Origin: Hyphomicrobiales bacterium
GTDB taxonomy: Bacteria; Pseudomonadota; Alphaproteobacteria; Rhizobiales; Beijerinckiaceae
DNA length: 64,000 bases
NCBI GenBank assembly: GCA_930633525.1
Contig: CAKNFP010000002.1
Location: 1,302,001-1,366,000 of the forward strand
Direction of reading: 5' to 3'
A program made the position numbers and the translations under genes. Positions 8,563-17,566 of this stretch are shown in pieces. Position 1 is the first letter of the stretch; the number at the start of each line of letters is the position of its first letter. The notes beneath the pieces were generated by a model, which had not been told where the DNA came from, ran no database searches, and saw nothing but the letters and a program-made list of their open reading frames with translations.

Positions 8563-10817
8563 GCTTGTACTCCCGCGCCAGCCGCTTCGTACCGGCCGAT
8601 GATGTGATCCGCGGCCCGTAGGGCCAACGCGAGAATTGTGAGCGCCGGGTTGACCGGCGGCAGGGAAACGAAGCTCGATCCACCGAGCACGACGAGGCCG
8701 GGCGTGTCATGCACCTCGCCAAAACCGTTGGTGACGGAGGTGGCCGGGTCGTTGCCCATGCGGGTGCCGCCCACGTCATGCGTGCTGATCGGCCCGGTCA
8801 GGAACTGCCGCCGCCACGTGCGGGTGGCGCCCATGCCTAGCGCGATCTTCTCGGCCTGGTCCTGTAGGTATTGCATCAGCCTGCGTTCGTTGTCGCCAAT
8901 ATCGAAGGTGATACGGATTACCGGCCGGCCGAACTTGTCCTTGACGTCCGGGTCGAGATCGAGCCGGTTGTTTTCATAGGGCAGGATTTCCGGGTCGATG
9001 AACAGCATCGCGGTGCTGTTGTAGGACGACAGGAAAAAGTCGCGCCACGCCTCGCCCCAGCGCGGCACGTCCGGCGGGAGTACGCCGGATGCCTCGATGG
9101 GAAGATACTGGTTGAAGGCTGCGATACGGCCGCCGCGGATGAAATCGAGATCACTGTGATCGAAATGGTCGCCGGAGAGGTCGGCGATCGCCATGGCCTG
9201 CGCAGTCGGGCCAATGAAGCGGTTCAGCCGCTTGCCTTCAAAGATCGCATAGACGGACGGCTGCTGCCGCGTCATGTAGTGGCGGCCAACCTGGTCCGTC
9301 TCGTTGCCGATGCCGCGGCCGTGACGCTTGCTGCGGGAGAGCAGGAGCAGGCGGCTGTTTTCGAAGGCATAGGCCGCGATCACGACGGTGCCGCCGGCCT
9401 GGAAACAGGTCTTGCCGTCAAGGTCCAGATAGTTGACGCCGACCGCGCGGCCGCTCTCATCGGTCACGATTTCCATCGCGCTTGCACCGGACACGATATG
9501 AAGCCGGCTGCTTTCGAGCGCTTCCGGCAACACGGTGTTCTGAGCGGAAGCCTTGGCATCGACGTGACAGCCAAAGCGCGAGCAGAAACTGCAGTAGGTG
9601 CAGGCGTGCCGGCCATTCCACGACGTGGTGGCGATGGCTGCGGGCAGCGGGAAGGGGTGATAGCCCTGCGCCTTCGCGCTGTCGGCGAAGAGTTGTCCGA
9701 GACCGCTCGTTCTCAACGCCGGCATCTTGTAGGGGTTGGCACGGGGGGCTTCGAAAGGATTGCCGCGTGATTGCTCGGGGTTTTTCTGATTGCCGGCATG
9801 GCCGGAGACCCCCAACAGATCCTCGGCTTCCTTGTAGAACGGTTCGAGTTCGGCATAGCTCATCGGCCAGTCGGCGAGCGTCGAGCCTTCCGGAATACGA
9901 TGATCTCCGTATTTTTCGGCCGTTGTGGAGCGGATGCGGAAATCATCTTCGTAGAAGCGCATCGCGACCGCGCCCCATGCGATCGAGTTGCCACCCAGTG
10001 CCGTCTCCAGGCCTTGGGACATGACGGCGCGCTTGGCCTTTTCGCCGGGTCGCGTGCGCCATGTCGGCACTTCGTCATTGAATTTCGACGCGCCGCCCTC
10101 GTTGCGGAAAGCGGTCGCCAGCAATTCGTCCATTGAGCGCTCGCGGCCCGTGCGCGGAGGGCCTGCTTCGAGAATGACGACCTGAAGGCCGGCACGGACG
10201 AATTTCAGGGCCATAAAGCTGCCCACCGCCCCCCCGCCGATGATCAGCACATCCGGATTTGCAGGAACGTCTGCGGCAGTGGAGATCGTTCTTGGCAAGC
10301 CGGGTAGGCGGGCATCTTGCGAAACCTGCGTCAGGCTCTGCGGCTGCCGATCGACCTTGTGGTCCAGCGTCTGTTCGTCTTCCCGGAAGCCGAACTGCGC
10401 ACCTGGGAAACCGACGGCCTTCCAGCCGGCAAAATCCTTGTTGCCGCCGTGGACCGGGTCGCAGAACAGGCCTTCGCGCAGGTGACGGATGACGAGATCG
10501 AAGGTCGTGCGGTCCGGGTTGTGCAGAAGGCCGGGCAGTTCGTCGCGCTCGAGGGCGGCGATTATGGCGAGTTTGTCCGCCGTGCCGACGAAGGAGCCAC
10601 CTGCGGCCTCGTCAAGGCTGCCGAGCATGGCTCGGTATTCACCGATGAAGGCAGTGTAGGGGCCTGCAAGGGCATGGTCGATATAATCCGAAGCACCAAT
10701 GGCCACAGCGCCGGGCGTTGCCGCACCGGGCGGGAAAAGACAGTCGCAGAGTGCATCCAGCGTCGCACGCTCGCCGACGGTTAGCACCTTGGTCTTCGGC
10801 TCAATTCTCACGTTCAT
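8559..10817 (-). CDS. GMC-family oxidoreductase with N-terminal gluconate-2-dehydrogenase-subunit-3-like domain
   Basis: A 752-residue FAD enzyme. The first about 170 residues resemble the small gluconate 2-dehydrogenase subunit 3 fold (LDALCDCLFPPG near residue 25). The GMC domain starts at VLIIGGGAVGSFMALK (near residue 192). The C-terminal HDVGGTRMGNDP and NPALTILALALRAADHI belong to the GMC_oxred_C region. Length is larger than a plain GMC enzyme because of the N-terminal domain, so this looks like a fusion of subunits that are separate elsewhere. No Tat or Sec signal is obvious. It directly abuts the ABC ATPase gene upstream. Confidence 0.85.
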   Translation of the reverse strand: MNVRIEPKTKVLTVGERATLDALCDCLFPPGAATPGAVAIGASDYIDHALAGPYTAFIGEYRAMLGSLDEAAGGSFVGTADKLAIIAALERDELPGLLHNPDRTTFDLVIRHLREGLFCDPVHGGNKDFAGWKAVGFPGAQFGFREDEQTLDHKVDRQPQSLTQVSQDARLPGLPRTISTAADVPANPDVLIIGGGAVGSFMALKFVRAGLQVVILEAGPPRTGRERSMDELLATAFRNEGGASKFNDEVPTWRTRPGEKAKRAVMSQGLETALGGNSIAWGAVAMRFYEDDFRIRSTTAEKYGDHRIPEGSTLADWPMSYAELEPFYKEAEDLLGVSGHAGNQKNPEQSRGNPFEAPRANPYKMPALRTSGLGQLFADSAKAQGYHPFPLPAAIATTSWNGRHACTYCSFCSRFGCHVDAKASAQNTVLPEALESSRLHIVSGASAMEIVTDESGRAVGVNYLDLDGKTCFQAGGTVVIAAYAFENSRLLLLSRSKRHGRGIGNETDQVGRHYMTRQQPSVYAIFEGKRLNRFIGPTAQAMAIADLSGDHFDHSDLDFIRGGRIAAFNQYLPIEASGVLPPDVPRWGEAWRDFFLSSYNSTAMLFIDPEILPYENNRLDLDPDVKDKFGRPVIRITFDIGDNERRLMQYLQDQAEKIALGMGATRTWRRQFLTGPISTHDVGGTRMGNDPATSVTNGFGEVHDTPGLVVLGGSSFVSLPPVNPALTILALALRAADHIIGRYEAAGAGVQA

Positions 10818-11620
10818 TATCCACGTCTCAAAAGTCTTTGCATGAAGGCCTTGGTCCGCGGCTGCGCGGGGTTGCGCAACACGTCTGCAGGCTTGCCTTC
10901 CTCGATGATCTTGCCCTTGTCGAAAAACACCAGCCGGTCGGCCACATCCTCGGCGAAGCCCATTTCATGGGTGACGACCAGCATCGTCATGGATTCGCTC
11001 GCGAGCTGGCGCATCACGCGCAGCACCTCGTCGACCAGTTCCGGATCGAGCGCCGAGGTCGGCTCGTCGAAAAGCATAACCCGCGGTTTCATCGCCAGGG
11101 CCCGGGCGATGGCGACACGCTGCTGCTGCCCGCCCGAGAGCTCGGCTGGGAACGCCTCCACCTTGTCTGCAAGTCCTACGGAAGTGAGAAGCTCCTTCGC
11201 CATCTCGACGGCCTCCGCGCGCGCCATTCCGCGAACTGCCATCGGCGCTTCGATCAGGTTCTGCAGAACGGTGAAATGCGGAAACAGGTTGAAGTGCTGG
11301 AAGACCATGCCGATATCGGCGCGGTGCCGGCGGATTTCGCGTTCGGTCGCCTTACGGGCTCCACTGACGTTCTCGACCGCGCCCATCAGATGGCCGTTGA
11401 CCCAGACATCTCCCGCATCCGGAGGATCGAGATAGTTGATGCAGCGAAGCAGCGTGCTCTTGCCGGAGCCGGAGGCGCCGACGATCGCCACGACCTCGCC
11501 GCCCGCCACCGTGATCCCCACGTTGTCCAGTGCCCTGACCGAGCCGTATGACTTGACCAGGCCCTTTGCTTCGACCATCGCTTTGGTCTTGTTCTGGTTC
11601 TCTTGTTCGGAAGCGGCCAT
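10817..11620 (-). CDS. Polar amino acid ABC transporter ATP-binding protein
   Basis: A 267-residue GlnQ/HisP-type ATPase. Walker [10 protein letters not shown], signature LSGGQQQR, Walker B VMLFDEP and H-loop VTHEMGF are all present. The frame is open well upstream, over the permease gene. The ATG at 11620 is chosen because homology starts just after it and it lies 8 bases behind the permease stop. The extra N-terminal residues ([15 protein letters not shown]) are hydrophilic. Its stop overlaps the start of the GMC gene by one base. Confidence 0.92.
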   Translation of the reverse strand: MAASEQENQNKTKAMVEAKGLVKSYGSVRALDNVGITVAGGEVVAIVGASGSGKSTLLRCINYLDPPDAGDVWVNGHLMGAVENVSGARKATEREIRRHRADIGMVFQHFNLFPHFTVLQNLIEAPMAVRGMARAEAVEMAKELLTSVGLADKVEAFPAELSGGQQQRVAIARALAMKPRVMLFDEPTSALDPELVDEVLRVMRQLASESMTMLVVTHEMGFAEDVADRLVFFDKGKIIEEGKPADVLRNPAQPRTKAFMQRLLRRG

Positions 11621-11628
11621 GGTGATCC

Positions 11629-12297
11629 TTATCGGAGTGCCAGCCGGTAGGCGCGGGCGATCTTCGCCTCCGCCCATGCCTGAAGCAATGCCAGCAGACC
11701 GCTGATCAGCAGATAGCCGATGCCTGCCAGCATGATGAAGAGGAACGGTTCGTAGGTGATCGACGTCGCCCGCGAGGCTGACGCGGTGAGATCGCTGACA
11801 GCGACCATGGAGGCCAGCGACGTGGCCTTCACCATGATGATGGCGCGGGTGATATAAGGCGGTATCGCCAGCGGAACCGCCTGCGGAAGGATGATGCGCC
11901 TCAGCGTATGCAGGTGCGACAGGCCCAGCGCCTTGGCAGCCTTGTACTGGCCCGGATCGATGGCCGCAATGCTGCCACGGAAATCCTCGCTCATATAGGC
12001 GGCTCCCATGATCGACAGGCCGATCATCGCAGCGGTCAGCGGTTGCAGCCGATAGCCGAACTGGGGGGACGCATAGAAAATGAAAAACAACACGAGCAGG
12101 GCCGGCAGAAGCCGCACGGTATTCACGAGGATGGCGAGCGGGATCGAGATCATGCGACCGCAATTCTCGCGGGCGAGCGCAATCACAAGCGCGAGCGGTG
12201 TGGCGATTAGCAGCGTCACGGCAGACAGGAGGAGCGTCGTCCACAGACCTCTGAGCATCGAAGGATAATATTGAAGGAAGAGATCCTGGTAGCTCAT
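11629..12297 (-). CDS. Polar amino acid ABC transporter permease 2
   Basis: A 222-residue membrane permease of the HisMQ family. The start at [12 protein letters not shown] is preferred; an upstream in-frame ATG would overlap the previous gene. The EAA-type loop [20 protein letters not shown] is near residue 130. It is 4 bases downstream of the other permease and 8 bases upstream of the ATPase, so the two permeases likely form a heterodimer. Confidence 0.9.
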   Translation of the reverse strand: MSYQDLFLQYYPSMLRGLWTTLLLSAVTLLIATPLALVIALARENCGRMISIPLAILVNTVRLLPALLVLFFIFYASPQFGYRLQPLTAAMIGLSIMGAAYMSEDFRGSIAAIDPGQYKAAKALGLSHLHTLRRIILPQAVPLAIPPYITRAIIMVKATSLASMVAVSDLTASASRATSITYEPFLFIMLAGIGYLLISGLLALLQAWAEAKIARAYRLALR

Positions 12298-12301
12298 GGG
12301 G

Positions 12302-12967
12302 TTACCTCGCCGCCCTTCGCCTTGCCGCCCAGCGTTCGCCATAGACTTGGAGAACCAGCAAGGCTGCATCGAGCACGGCATAGATCGCCCCCGCGGCAAG
12401 CAGGATTTCGAACGGGCGATAGGTCACGACGAAGACCTGCTTCGCCGCGTTCGTGAGTTCCGGAACTGCGACGGCCGCCGCCAGCGCCGTGCCTTTCAAG
12501 ATTTCCGTCGAGTGCGAGATGTACGGCGGTAGCGATGCAGGGATCGTCTGTGGCAGGATGACCCGAAACAGGGTTCTGGCCGGCGACAGGCCGAGCGCCT
12601 TGCTGGCCTGCCATTGGCCGCGCGGTACGCTTTGCAGGCCAGAGTAGAACACTTCGCCGAAGTAGAAGGACATATAGGCGCTCATGGCGATCACCGCCGA
12701 TGCCATCGGCGGCAGGACCACGCCGATTGCCGGCAGGCCGAAGAAAGCGAGGAAAAGCAGGAGCAGCGGCGGTATCCCGCGACAGATCCAGCTCATCGTT
12801 CTGAGGACGATCCGCACGGTGCGGGACGGCGCGGATCTCAATAGTGCAACGGCGATACCACCCGGCGTCGCGCAGAGGAGCACGATGGCAGTCAATTCGA
12901 CCGTGACCGTGGTCCCGCGCATAAGCGCGGGCCAGACGGTTCCCAGGATGCTGAAGTCCAGTGCCAT
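12302..12967 (-). CDS. Polar amino acid ABC transporter permease 1
   Basis: A 221-residue inner-membrane permease of the amino acid ABC family, with CRGIPPLLLLFLAFFGLP in the second membrane region and the EAA loop ASKALGLSPARTLFRVILPQ near residue 128. It pairs with the second permease directly downstream. It follows the binding-protein gene by 24 bases. Confidence 0.9.
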   Translation of the reverse strand: MALDFSILGTVWPALMRGTTVTVELTAIVLLCATPGGIAVALLRSAPSRTVRIVLRTMSWICRGIPPLLLLFLAFFGLPAIGVVLPPMASAVIAMSAYMSFYFGEVFYSGLQSVPRGQWQASKALGLSPARTLFRVILPQTIPASLPPYISHSTEILKGTALAAAVAVPELTNAAKQVFVVTYRPFEILLAAGAIYAVLDAALLVLQVYGERWAARRRAAR

Positions 12968-12991
12968 CTGCGCGTCCCGTCCCGGTTCGGT

Positions 12992-13876
12992 TCAGTAGCC
13001 GATACGGGCGAGGGCTTCGACTTCCGCGGCAGAACCGCCGTATTTGATAACGAAGTTCTTCAGTGTGCCGTCGGCGCGGTAGTTGCCGAGCAGGGTGTTG
13101 ACGGCGACCAGCAGATCCGGCTGCTTCGGGTTGACGCATAGGCTTTGTGGGAAGACCTGAAGGGCGGGGCCGACGAGCTGCAGTTCCGCCTTGTTGGGTG
13201 CGGTGTTGAGCACGTTCAGCGCGTTGGAGAGGTTCAGTGCGATCAGTTTGACCTGGCCGTTCTGCAGGCCCATCAGGGATTCCTGCATGCCGGGAAACTC
13301 GGTCGCGGCAGCGCCCGGAAGAGCCTTCTTGGCGCCTTCGAAATAGACTTCGCCGCGGACCCCGCCGAGATCGGCCGACTTTGCATCCGCGAAGGTCTTG
13401 ATGCCGCTGTCCTTGCGCGTCAGGCCGATCGTGGCATTGACAGCCGTCGGCGAGGTCATCAGGAACTGGTCGGAGCCGAGGCGTTCGGCGGTCCAGGATG
13501 CGCCGTCGCAGGCAATGTCGAAGCGGTTGGTGGCGAGGCCGGGAAGAATGCCGGCCCATTCGATCTGCACAAACTCCGCCTTCAGGCCAAGGTCCTCGGC
13601 AAGCTTGGTGAACAGGTCCACATAGCTGCCGGTCAGCTTGGATGTCGCAGGATCGACGAAGGTGCGTGGCGGAGAGGCGCCCGTCGTGCCGATCGTCAGC
13701 GAACCCTGCTTGACCAGAGCCTTGAATTTCCAAGGCTTCGGAAGCGTCTGGAAGCCCTTGGTTTCGCCCATCACGGTGTTGAAGGTCGCTGCGTCCTGCG
13801 CAACGCTCTGTCCCTGGAATACGGCCAGCGTCAGAACGGCGGCGGCAACGGTCGTCTGCAGAAATCGTTTCATCAT
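12992..13876 (-). CDS. Polar amino acid ABC transporter substrate-binding protein
   Basis: A 294-residue family 3 solute-binding protein. The ATG at 13876 (or the adjacent 13873) is chosen because it follows an AAAAGGGG ribosome site and begins a clear signal peptide (MMKRFLQTTVAAAVLTLAVF, cleavage near SVAQ). The protein has KLTGSYVDLFTKLAEDLGLK and the lobe-2 DLGGVRGEVYFEGAK. This is the second amino acid importer in 14 kb and it serves the minus-strand catabolic operon. Its ligand is unknown. Confidence 0.88.
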   Translation of the reverse strand: MMKRFLQTTVAAAVLTLAVFQGQSVAQDAATFNTVMGETKGFQTLPKPWKFKALVKQGSLTIGTTGASPPRTFVDPATSKLTGSYVDLFTKLAEDLGLKAEFVQIEWAGILPGLATNRFDIACDGASWTAERLGSDQFLMTSPTAVNATIGLTRKDSGIKTFADAKSADLGGVRGEVYFEGAKKALPGAAATEFPGMQESLMGLQNGQVKLIALNLSNALNVLNTAPNKAELQLVGPALQVFPQSLCVNPKQPDLLVAVNTLLGNYRADGTLKNFVIKYGGSAAEVEALARIGY

Positions 13877-13935
13877 GTTTTTCCCCTTTTTAGTTTGCTG
13901 AATACTTGTAGATTTGCCGAAACTGCCCTGAAGCG

Positions 13936-14823
13936 TTACTTCGGCAACAGGCCGGCCATTCCAAGATGCTTTTCGTACCAGTCCCATTCCTTATCGAGAA
14001 AATCCCGAAACGCCTGGCCCGGCAGGAAGGCGTCAGCCTGTCCGTTGCGGGCGAGATAGGCTTTCCACGCATCAGATGTGCGCATCTTCTCGATAATCGC
14101 ATGCCAGCGCTTCTGGTCGGCTTCCGGCAGGTCCGGTGGCGCCATCAGCCCGCGCCAGAGATGGAAGGTCACGGGAACGCCCGCTTCGGCCAGCGTCGGA
14201 ACGTCTGGAAACGCCTCCGAGCGCTCCGCGCTCAAAACGGCGATCACGCGCAGCACGCCGGATTCGACATGCGGCAGGATTTCGGCCGCGACGCCGCAAC
14301 CCCAGTCGATCCGTCCCTCGATCATCGCTGTCCAGACGGCAGGCTCGCTCGGCACGACGACGAACTCCACATCCGCCTTGGCGCCCTCGGCAATCGAGAG
14401 TCCGAGCAGATGATTGATGCCGCCCTTGAAGTAACCGCCGGTGCGGGTCGTCCGGCCGGCGATCCCGGCGAGGAATTCCCTGGCGTCCTTCCAGGGGCTG
14501 TCGGTTCGCACGACAAGGAAGAAGCTGTCGGCGACAAGCCGAGCGACCGGTGTCAGCTGGCGATGCGTCAGCGTCATTCCACGCAACAGAGGAGCCTGGA
14601 TGAAGACGGGCGTACAGGTGGAAATGCTGTTCGGATCACCACAGCGCGTGATCAGCAGGTTCATCGCATCGACGCCCGGATCATCGCCCTTCGGGATCAT
14701 AAACCAAGTCCGATCATCGGCGCCGACTTCGCGTACGCCTTTATGCAGGGCTTCTGCCAGAACCGGTGGGGCGCTTCCCGGGGGGCCGTGGATAATGAAA
14801 TCTACCTTGTCCATGGTCTGCAA
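13936..14823 (-). CDS. Bug/TctC-type tripartite tricarboxylate binding protein homologue, apparently without signal peptide
   Basis: About 295 residues of the TctC/Bug binding-protein family: FIIHGPPGSAPPVLAEAL near the start, GGYFKGGINHLLGL, PSEPAVWTAMIEGRIDWG, and AFPDVPTLAEAGVPV near residue 230. Family members are normally exported, but no hydrophobic signal peptide is seen here. No tctA or tctB partner genes are in the window. The TTG at 14880 is rejected as start because it is part of a likely -35 box. TTG 14823 has GGAG at good spacing, and ATG 14814 is the alternative. It appears to head the ten-gene minus-strand operon, 59 bases before the binding-protein gene. Confidence 0.75.
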   Translation of the reverse strand: MQTMDKVDFIIHGPPGSAPPVLAEALHKGVREVGADDRTWFMIPKGDDPGVDAMNLLITRCGDPNSISTCTPVFIQAPLLRGMTLTHRQLTPVARLVADSFFLVVRTDSPWKDAREFLAGIAGRTTRTGGYFKGGINHLLGLSIAEGAKADVEFVVVPSEPAVWTAMIEGRIDWGCGVAAEILPHVESGVLRVIAVLSAERSEAFPDVPTLAEAGVPVTFHLWRGLMAPPDLPEADQKRWHAIIEKMRTSDAWKAYLARNGQADAFLPGQAFRDFLDKEWDWYEKHLGMAGLLPK

Positions 14824-14849
14824 AAGACGCGCTCCGCTCAGAGATTTCT

Positions 14850-14880
14850 GTGATATTATTTTTGATATCTTAGTTGTCAA
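14850..14880 (-). promoter_or_regulatory. Promoter with overlapping GntR-type half-site
   Basis: On the minus strand TTGACA (14880-14875) is followed after 16 bases by TAATAT (14858-14853). The -10 runs into ATATCAC (14856-14850), and a second GATATCA element lies in the spacer. The same arrangement occurs in front of the divergent racemase gene at 17484-17512. This suggests that the GntR protein encoded at 16464 represses both (inference). Confidence 0.5.
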
Positions 14881-15095
14881 TCGGACGCATGTAAGTACTT
14901 GTAAGTTTTTGCAGTTTTACGGAAATCGACATGTGATTTTTTTGGGCACAAGGGTGCCTATTGGATCGGCACTTCGTCGTGTCAATCCGCCCTAAGGATC
15001 ATCTTGCCGCATGCAACACACTGGACCGCTTTATCAAACGGCCCAGCCATCCTCCGTCAGAGATTCACGCATATGCCTATTTTTGCGGCGCGACT

Positions 15096-16388
15096 TCACG
15101 CTGATGCTCTGCTTTCCTGTGCGTCCCGGAATTCGCTCAGCGGCAGCCAGAAGCTCGGGCCAAGTTTTGCAAACCGCCGCATGGGAATGGCCTTCGGCTT
15201 TTCCCGCGGGAGGATGAAGCCGTCCTTGCTCTCGTTCGTATAATGGCGTGCAAGCTCGCGTCCGAGCGCGGTCGTCAATGCCACGCCGCGGCCATTGCAG
15301 CCGATCACTGCGTCCATGTTCGGAGCGACATCGAAATAGCGCGGATAGGAATCCATCGTCACCGCGACCGTGCCCGTCCAGGAGAACTCCGCTTCCGGCT
15401 TCTGGATATCCGGAAAGAACCTCTGCAGCCTGGTGCTGAATTTGCGCTTGGCTCGCTCCAACGCGCGCGGACCGAGTATGACGATCCCGCCCGTTAGCAG
15501 ACGGCCGTCCGGAGACCAGCGTACTGCAAATGTGTGGCGGCGCGTATCGGCGACCGGCGAGCGTCCCGGCAGAATGCGCTTCTGCACCTCGGCATCGTAA
15601 CGCTGAGTGGCGATCTGGAAGACGCGCGCTGGGATGATGCCTGCATTCACCTCCGGCACCAGCTTGCCGACAAGCCCGTTAGTCGCAAGTACGACGCGCT
15701 CGGCGCGGACGCTGCCGGCCGCCGTGCGGGCAAGCCACCGGTTGTTACGCTCGAAGCCAAGAACGCGGGTCTTCTCGTGGATTTTGACTCCGGCTGCAAT
15801 GCAGGCATCGGCGAGCGCACGCGCATAGGCGAGGGGGTTGATCTGCCCGCCGGACGGGACGAGAAACGCGCCGTGATAGACATCCGTGCCGACCTGGGCT
15901 GCCGTCTTCTCGCGATCCAGCATCTCGACGATCTTGCCAAGTCGGCGCCATTCCGAGGTCCTGCGCTCAAGTACGGCGAGCATGGCTTTCGAATGAGCCG
16001 GTTGCAGCCAGCCGGTCTGCTCGGCGCTGCAGTCGAGCGAAAGCTCCCGGATGAGGTCGAAGAGAATATTGCCGGAGTCACCTACAAGTGAAACGAGACG
16101 CTTCGCGTAGGTCTCGCCGAGGCGCGAGCTTACGTCATCTGGCCCGATGATCGTCTTGAGGCTCGGAACGACGAAGCCGGTATTGCGTCCCGATGCGCCG
16201 AAGCCGATCAGTTCTGCCTCGACAAGCACGACCCTCACCCCGTTTTTTGCCAGATGCAGGGCGGTCGAGAGGCCCATGAACCCGCCGCCACACACCAGCA
16301 CATCAGCATCCACATCCGCGGCAAGTGCCGCCGAAGGTTCGCGTGGCCTGCTCAAGGACGACCAAACTGACTGGTGGAAGGTATCCAT
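15096..16388 (-). CDS. FAD-dependent amine/amino acid oxidase, PuuB/OrdL-like DAO family
   Basis: A 430-residue flavoprotein. VLVCGGGFMGLSTALHLA (near residues 31-48) is the FAD-binding fold. GFGASGRNTGFV near 70 is the hallmark of the gamma-glutamylputrescine oxidase/OrdL branch. GCNGRGVALTTALGRELA closes the FAD domain. The ATG at 16388 (MDTFHQSVW) is favoured over the one 14 codons earlier because homology begins there. It lies 75 bases downstream of the GntR gene on the same strand, so both may be cotranscribed. The substrate is likely an amino acid, amine or conjugate (inference). Confidence 0.85.
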   Translation of the reverse strand: MDTFHQSVWSSLSRPREPSAALAADVDADVLVCGGGFMGLSTALHLAKNGVRVVLVEAELIGFGASGRNTGFVVPSLKTIIGPDDVSSRLGETYAKRLVSLVGDSGNILFDLIRELSLDCSAEQTGWLQPAHSKAMLAVLERRTSEWRRLGKIVEMLDREKTAAQVGTDVYHGAFLVPSGGQINPLAYARALADACIAAGVKIHEKTRVLGFERNNRWLARTAAGSVRAERVVLATNGLVGKLVPEVNAGIIPARVFQIATQRYDAEVQKRILPGRSPVADTRRHTFAVRWSPDGRLLTGGIVILGPRALERAKRKFSTRLQRFFPDIQKPEAEFSWTGTVAVTMDSYPRYFDVAPNMDAVIGCNGRGVALTTALGRELARHYTNESKDGFILPREKPKAIPMRRFAKLGPSFWLPLSEFRDAQESRASA

Positions 16389-16463
16389 GCGTACTCCGAT
16401 CGGGTTTCGAGCTGCCTGCAGCATGCCCAACCGAAGCCTGCGCCTTGTCGAGGCGCGATGGGC

Positions 16464-17207
16464 TCAGAGCGCGATGCTGCTGATGTTTCGAGACGAGGCG
16501 AGGGCTTGGAAAAGCCCCTGCCGTGTAAGCTCGTTGTGCCGGATCATGACAGCGCGCGCCGCATCCGGATCGCGCCTGCTCAGGATATCGACGATGGCGT
16601 GATGGTCGCTCTGAGTTTCGCCGCTGACGTCGCGCAGGCGGGCGCCGAGGTAGAAGAAGCGCTCAAGCTCGTCGATCTGCCGGGTCAGAAGCTGGTGAAG
16701 GCGCTCGTTGCCGGAAGCCTTTGCGATGGCCACGTGGAAATCTCGATTGGCCTGGACAAAGCGCTTGAGGCTCGGCTGTTCCGAACGGTCGTAGACGACG
16801 TCCGCCAGCTTGTTGAGATTGTCGATTTCGGGATCGGTGATGCGCTTGCAGGCGAGTTCAGCCGCGCCTGCTTCCAGGATCGTGCGCAGATCGAATAGCT
16901 CGTTCATGTCGCCGAAGGTTACGGGAACGATCTGGTATCCGCGCCGCGGGAATGTCCGCACCAGCCCTTCTGAGCGCAAGGTTGCGAGCGCCTCGCGCAC
17001 CGGCGTCTTGCTGACGTCAAAACGCTCCGCCAGCTCCGCTTCGGAAACTTCCTTGCCGGGTTCCAGGACGCAGGTCAGGATCTCGGTGCGCAGCATCGCA
17101 TAGACTTTTTCGGTCAGTGAACCGGACTTCTTTCGGCGCGCCGCAGCGTCGGCCTTTGCGCCGGACCGCGCCGGTTTGCTCGTATTTTTTGCGACTGCTG
17201 TGGCCAT
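16464..17207 (-). CDS. GntR-family transcriptional regulator, FCD/FadR subfamily
   Basis: A 247-residue regulator. A basic, Ala/Lys-rich N-terminal tail precedes the winged helix (about residues 33-98, with LAERFDVSKTPVREALATL). The FCD effector domain follows (about 105-230), with metal-ligand-like residues in FVQANRDFHVAIAKASGNERL and SDHHAIVDIL. FCD regulators usually repress catabolic operons until a small acid binds. It is transcribed away from the racemase operon, and palindromic ATATCAC sites lie in the shared upstream region. Confidence 0.9.
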   Translation of the reverse strand: MATAVAKNTSKPARSGAKADAAARRKKSGSLTEKVYAMLRTEILTCVLEPGKEVSEAELAERFDVSKTPVREALATLRSEGLVRTFPRRGYQIVPVTFGDMNELFDLRTILEAGAAELACKRITDPEIDNLNKLADVVYDRSEQPSLKRFVQANRDFHVAIAKASGNERLHQLLTRQIDELERFFYLGARLRDVSGETQSDHHAIVDILSRRDPDAARAVMIRHNELTRQGLFQALASSRNISSIAL

Positions 17208-17389
17208 CTGCTCTGCTTCCCCGATATTGAACCGCTACAGTTTCTCTCCAGAACTGCCGCATGCCTCAGCTTTTTTACATATCTTACGGAGTTTGATTCG
17301 CATATCTGCTGATATTCCAGATGGTGACACGAGGGCGGAGCGAGCGTTGTTTCAGGCGCCTGCCATAATGGCCTGCAAATGCCATTGAA

Positions 17390-17403
17390 ATATCACGTGA
17401 TAT
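17390..17403. promoter_or_regulatory. Perfect 14-base palindrome, candidate GntR operator
   Basis: ATATCACGTGATAT is a perfect inverted repeat in the 359-base divergent gap between the GntR gene and the racemase operon. Matching half-sites (CATATCACC near 17457, TATATCAC at 17505) lie nearer the racemase promoter. The rest of the gap (17208-17566) is AT-rich and holds no gene. FCD regulators commonly bind short palindromes of this kind; binding here is inferred. Confidence 0.5.
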
Positions 17404-17483
17404 ATGGTTGGCGTGTTTCTGGCAATCGGATTTTCAAACGCAGTGGATAATTTTCCATATCACCTTCGGAATATGGCATTGCT

Positions 17484-17512
17484 TTGACAATTATATTTTA
17501 GTGGTATATCAC
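17484..17512 (+). promoter_or_regulatory. Promoter of the racemase-hydantoinase-lyase operon
   Basis: TTGACA at 17484-17489 is an ideal -35 box, followed by a TATATC/TATCAC -10 candidate within 17505-17512 that overlaps an ATATCAC half-site. The racemase TTG start is at 17567. Spacing is 15-17 bases depending on the hexamer chosen. Confidence 0.5.
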
Positions 17513-17566
17513 AAAGAATATCTTTAAATCTTTGCTTTCGGGTGGCGCGTCCGCCGGGGAGGCCCT

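Noticed and set aside
11621..12244. N-terminal extension of the ABC ATPase at 10817
   Set aside because: The extension covers a permease in another frame; homology begins at the ATG at 11620.
12294..13733. 479-codon minus-strand frame over the permease and binding-protein genes
   Set aside because: It is out of frame with both clearly conserved genes on the same strand and looks like Arg/Gly-rich shadow sequence.
14824..14880. TTG start for the TctC-like gene at 14880
   Set aside because: The TTG is the first part of a TTGACA -35 box, and the added residues lack both a signal peptide and family similarity.
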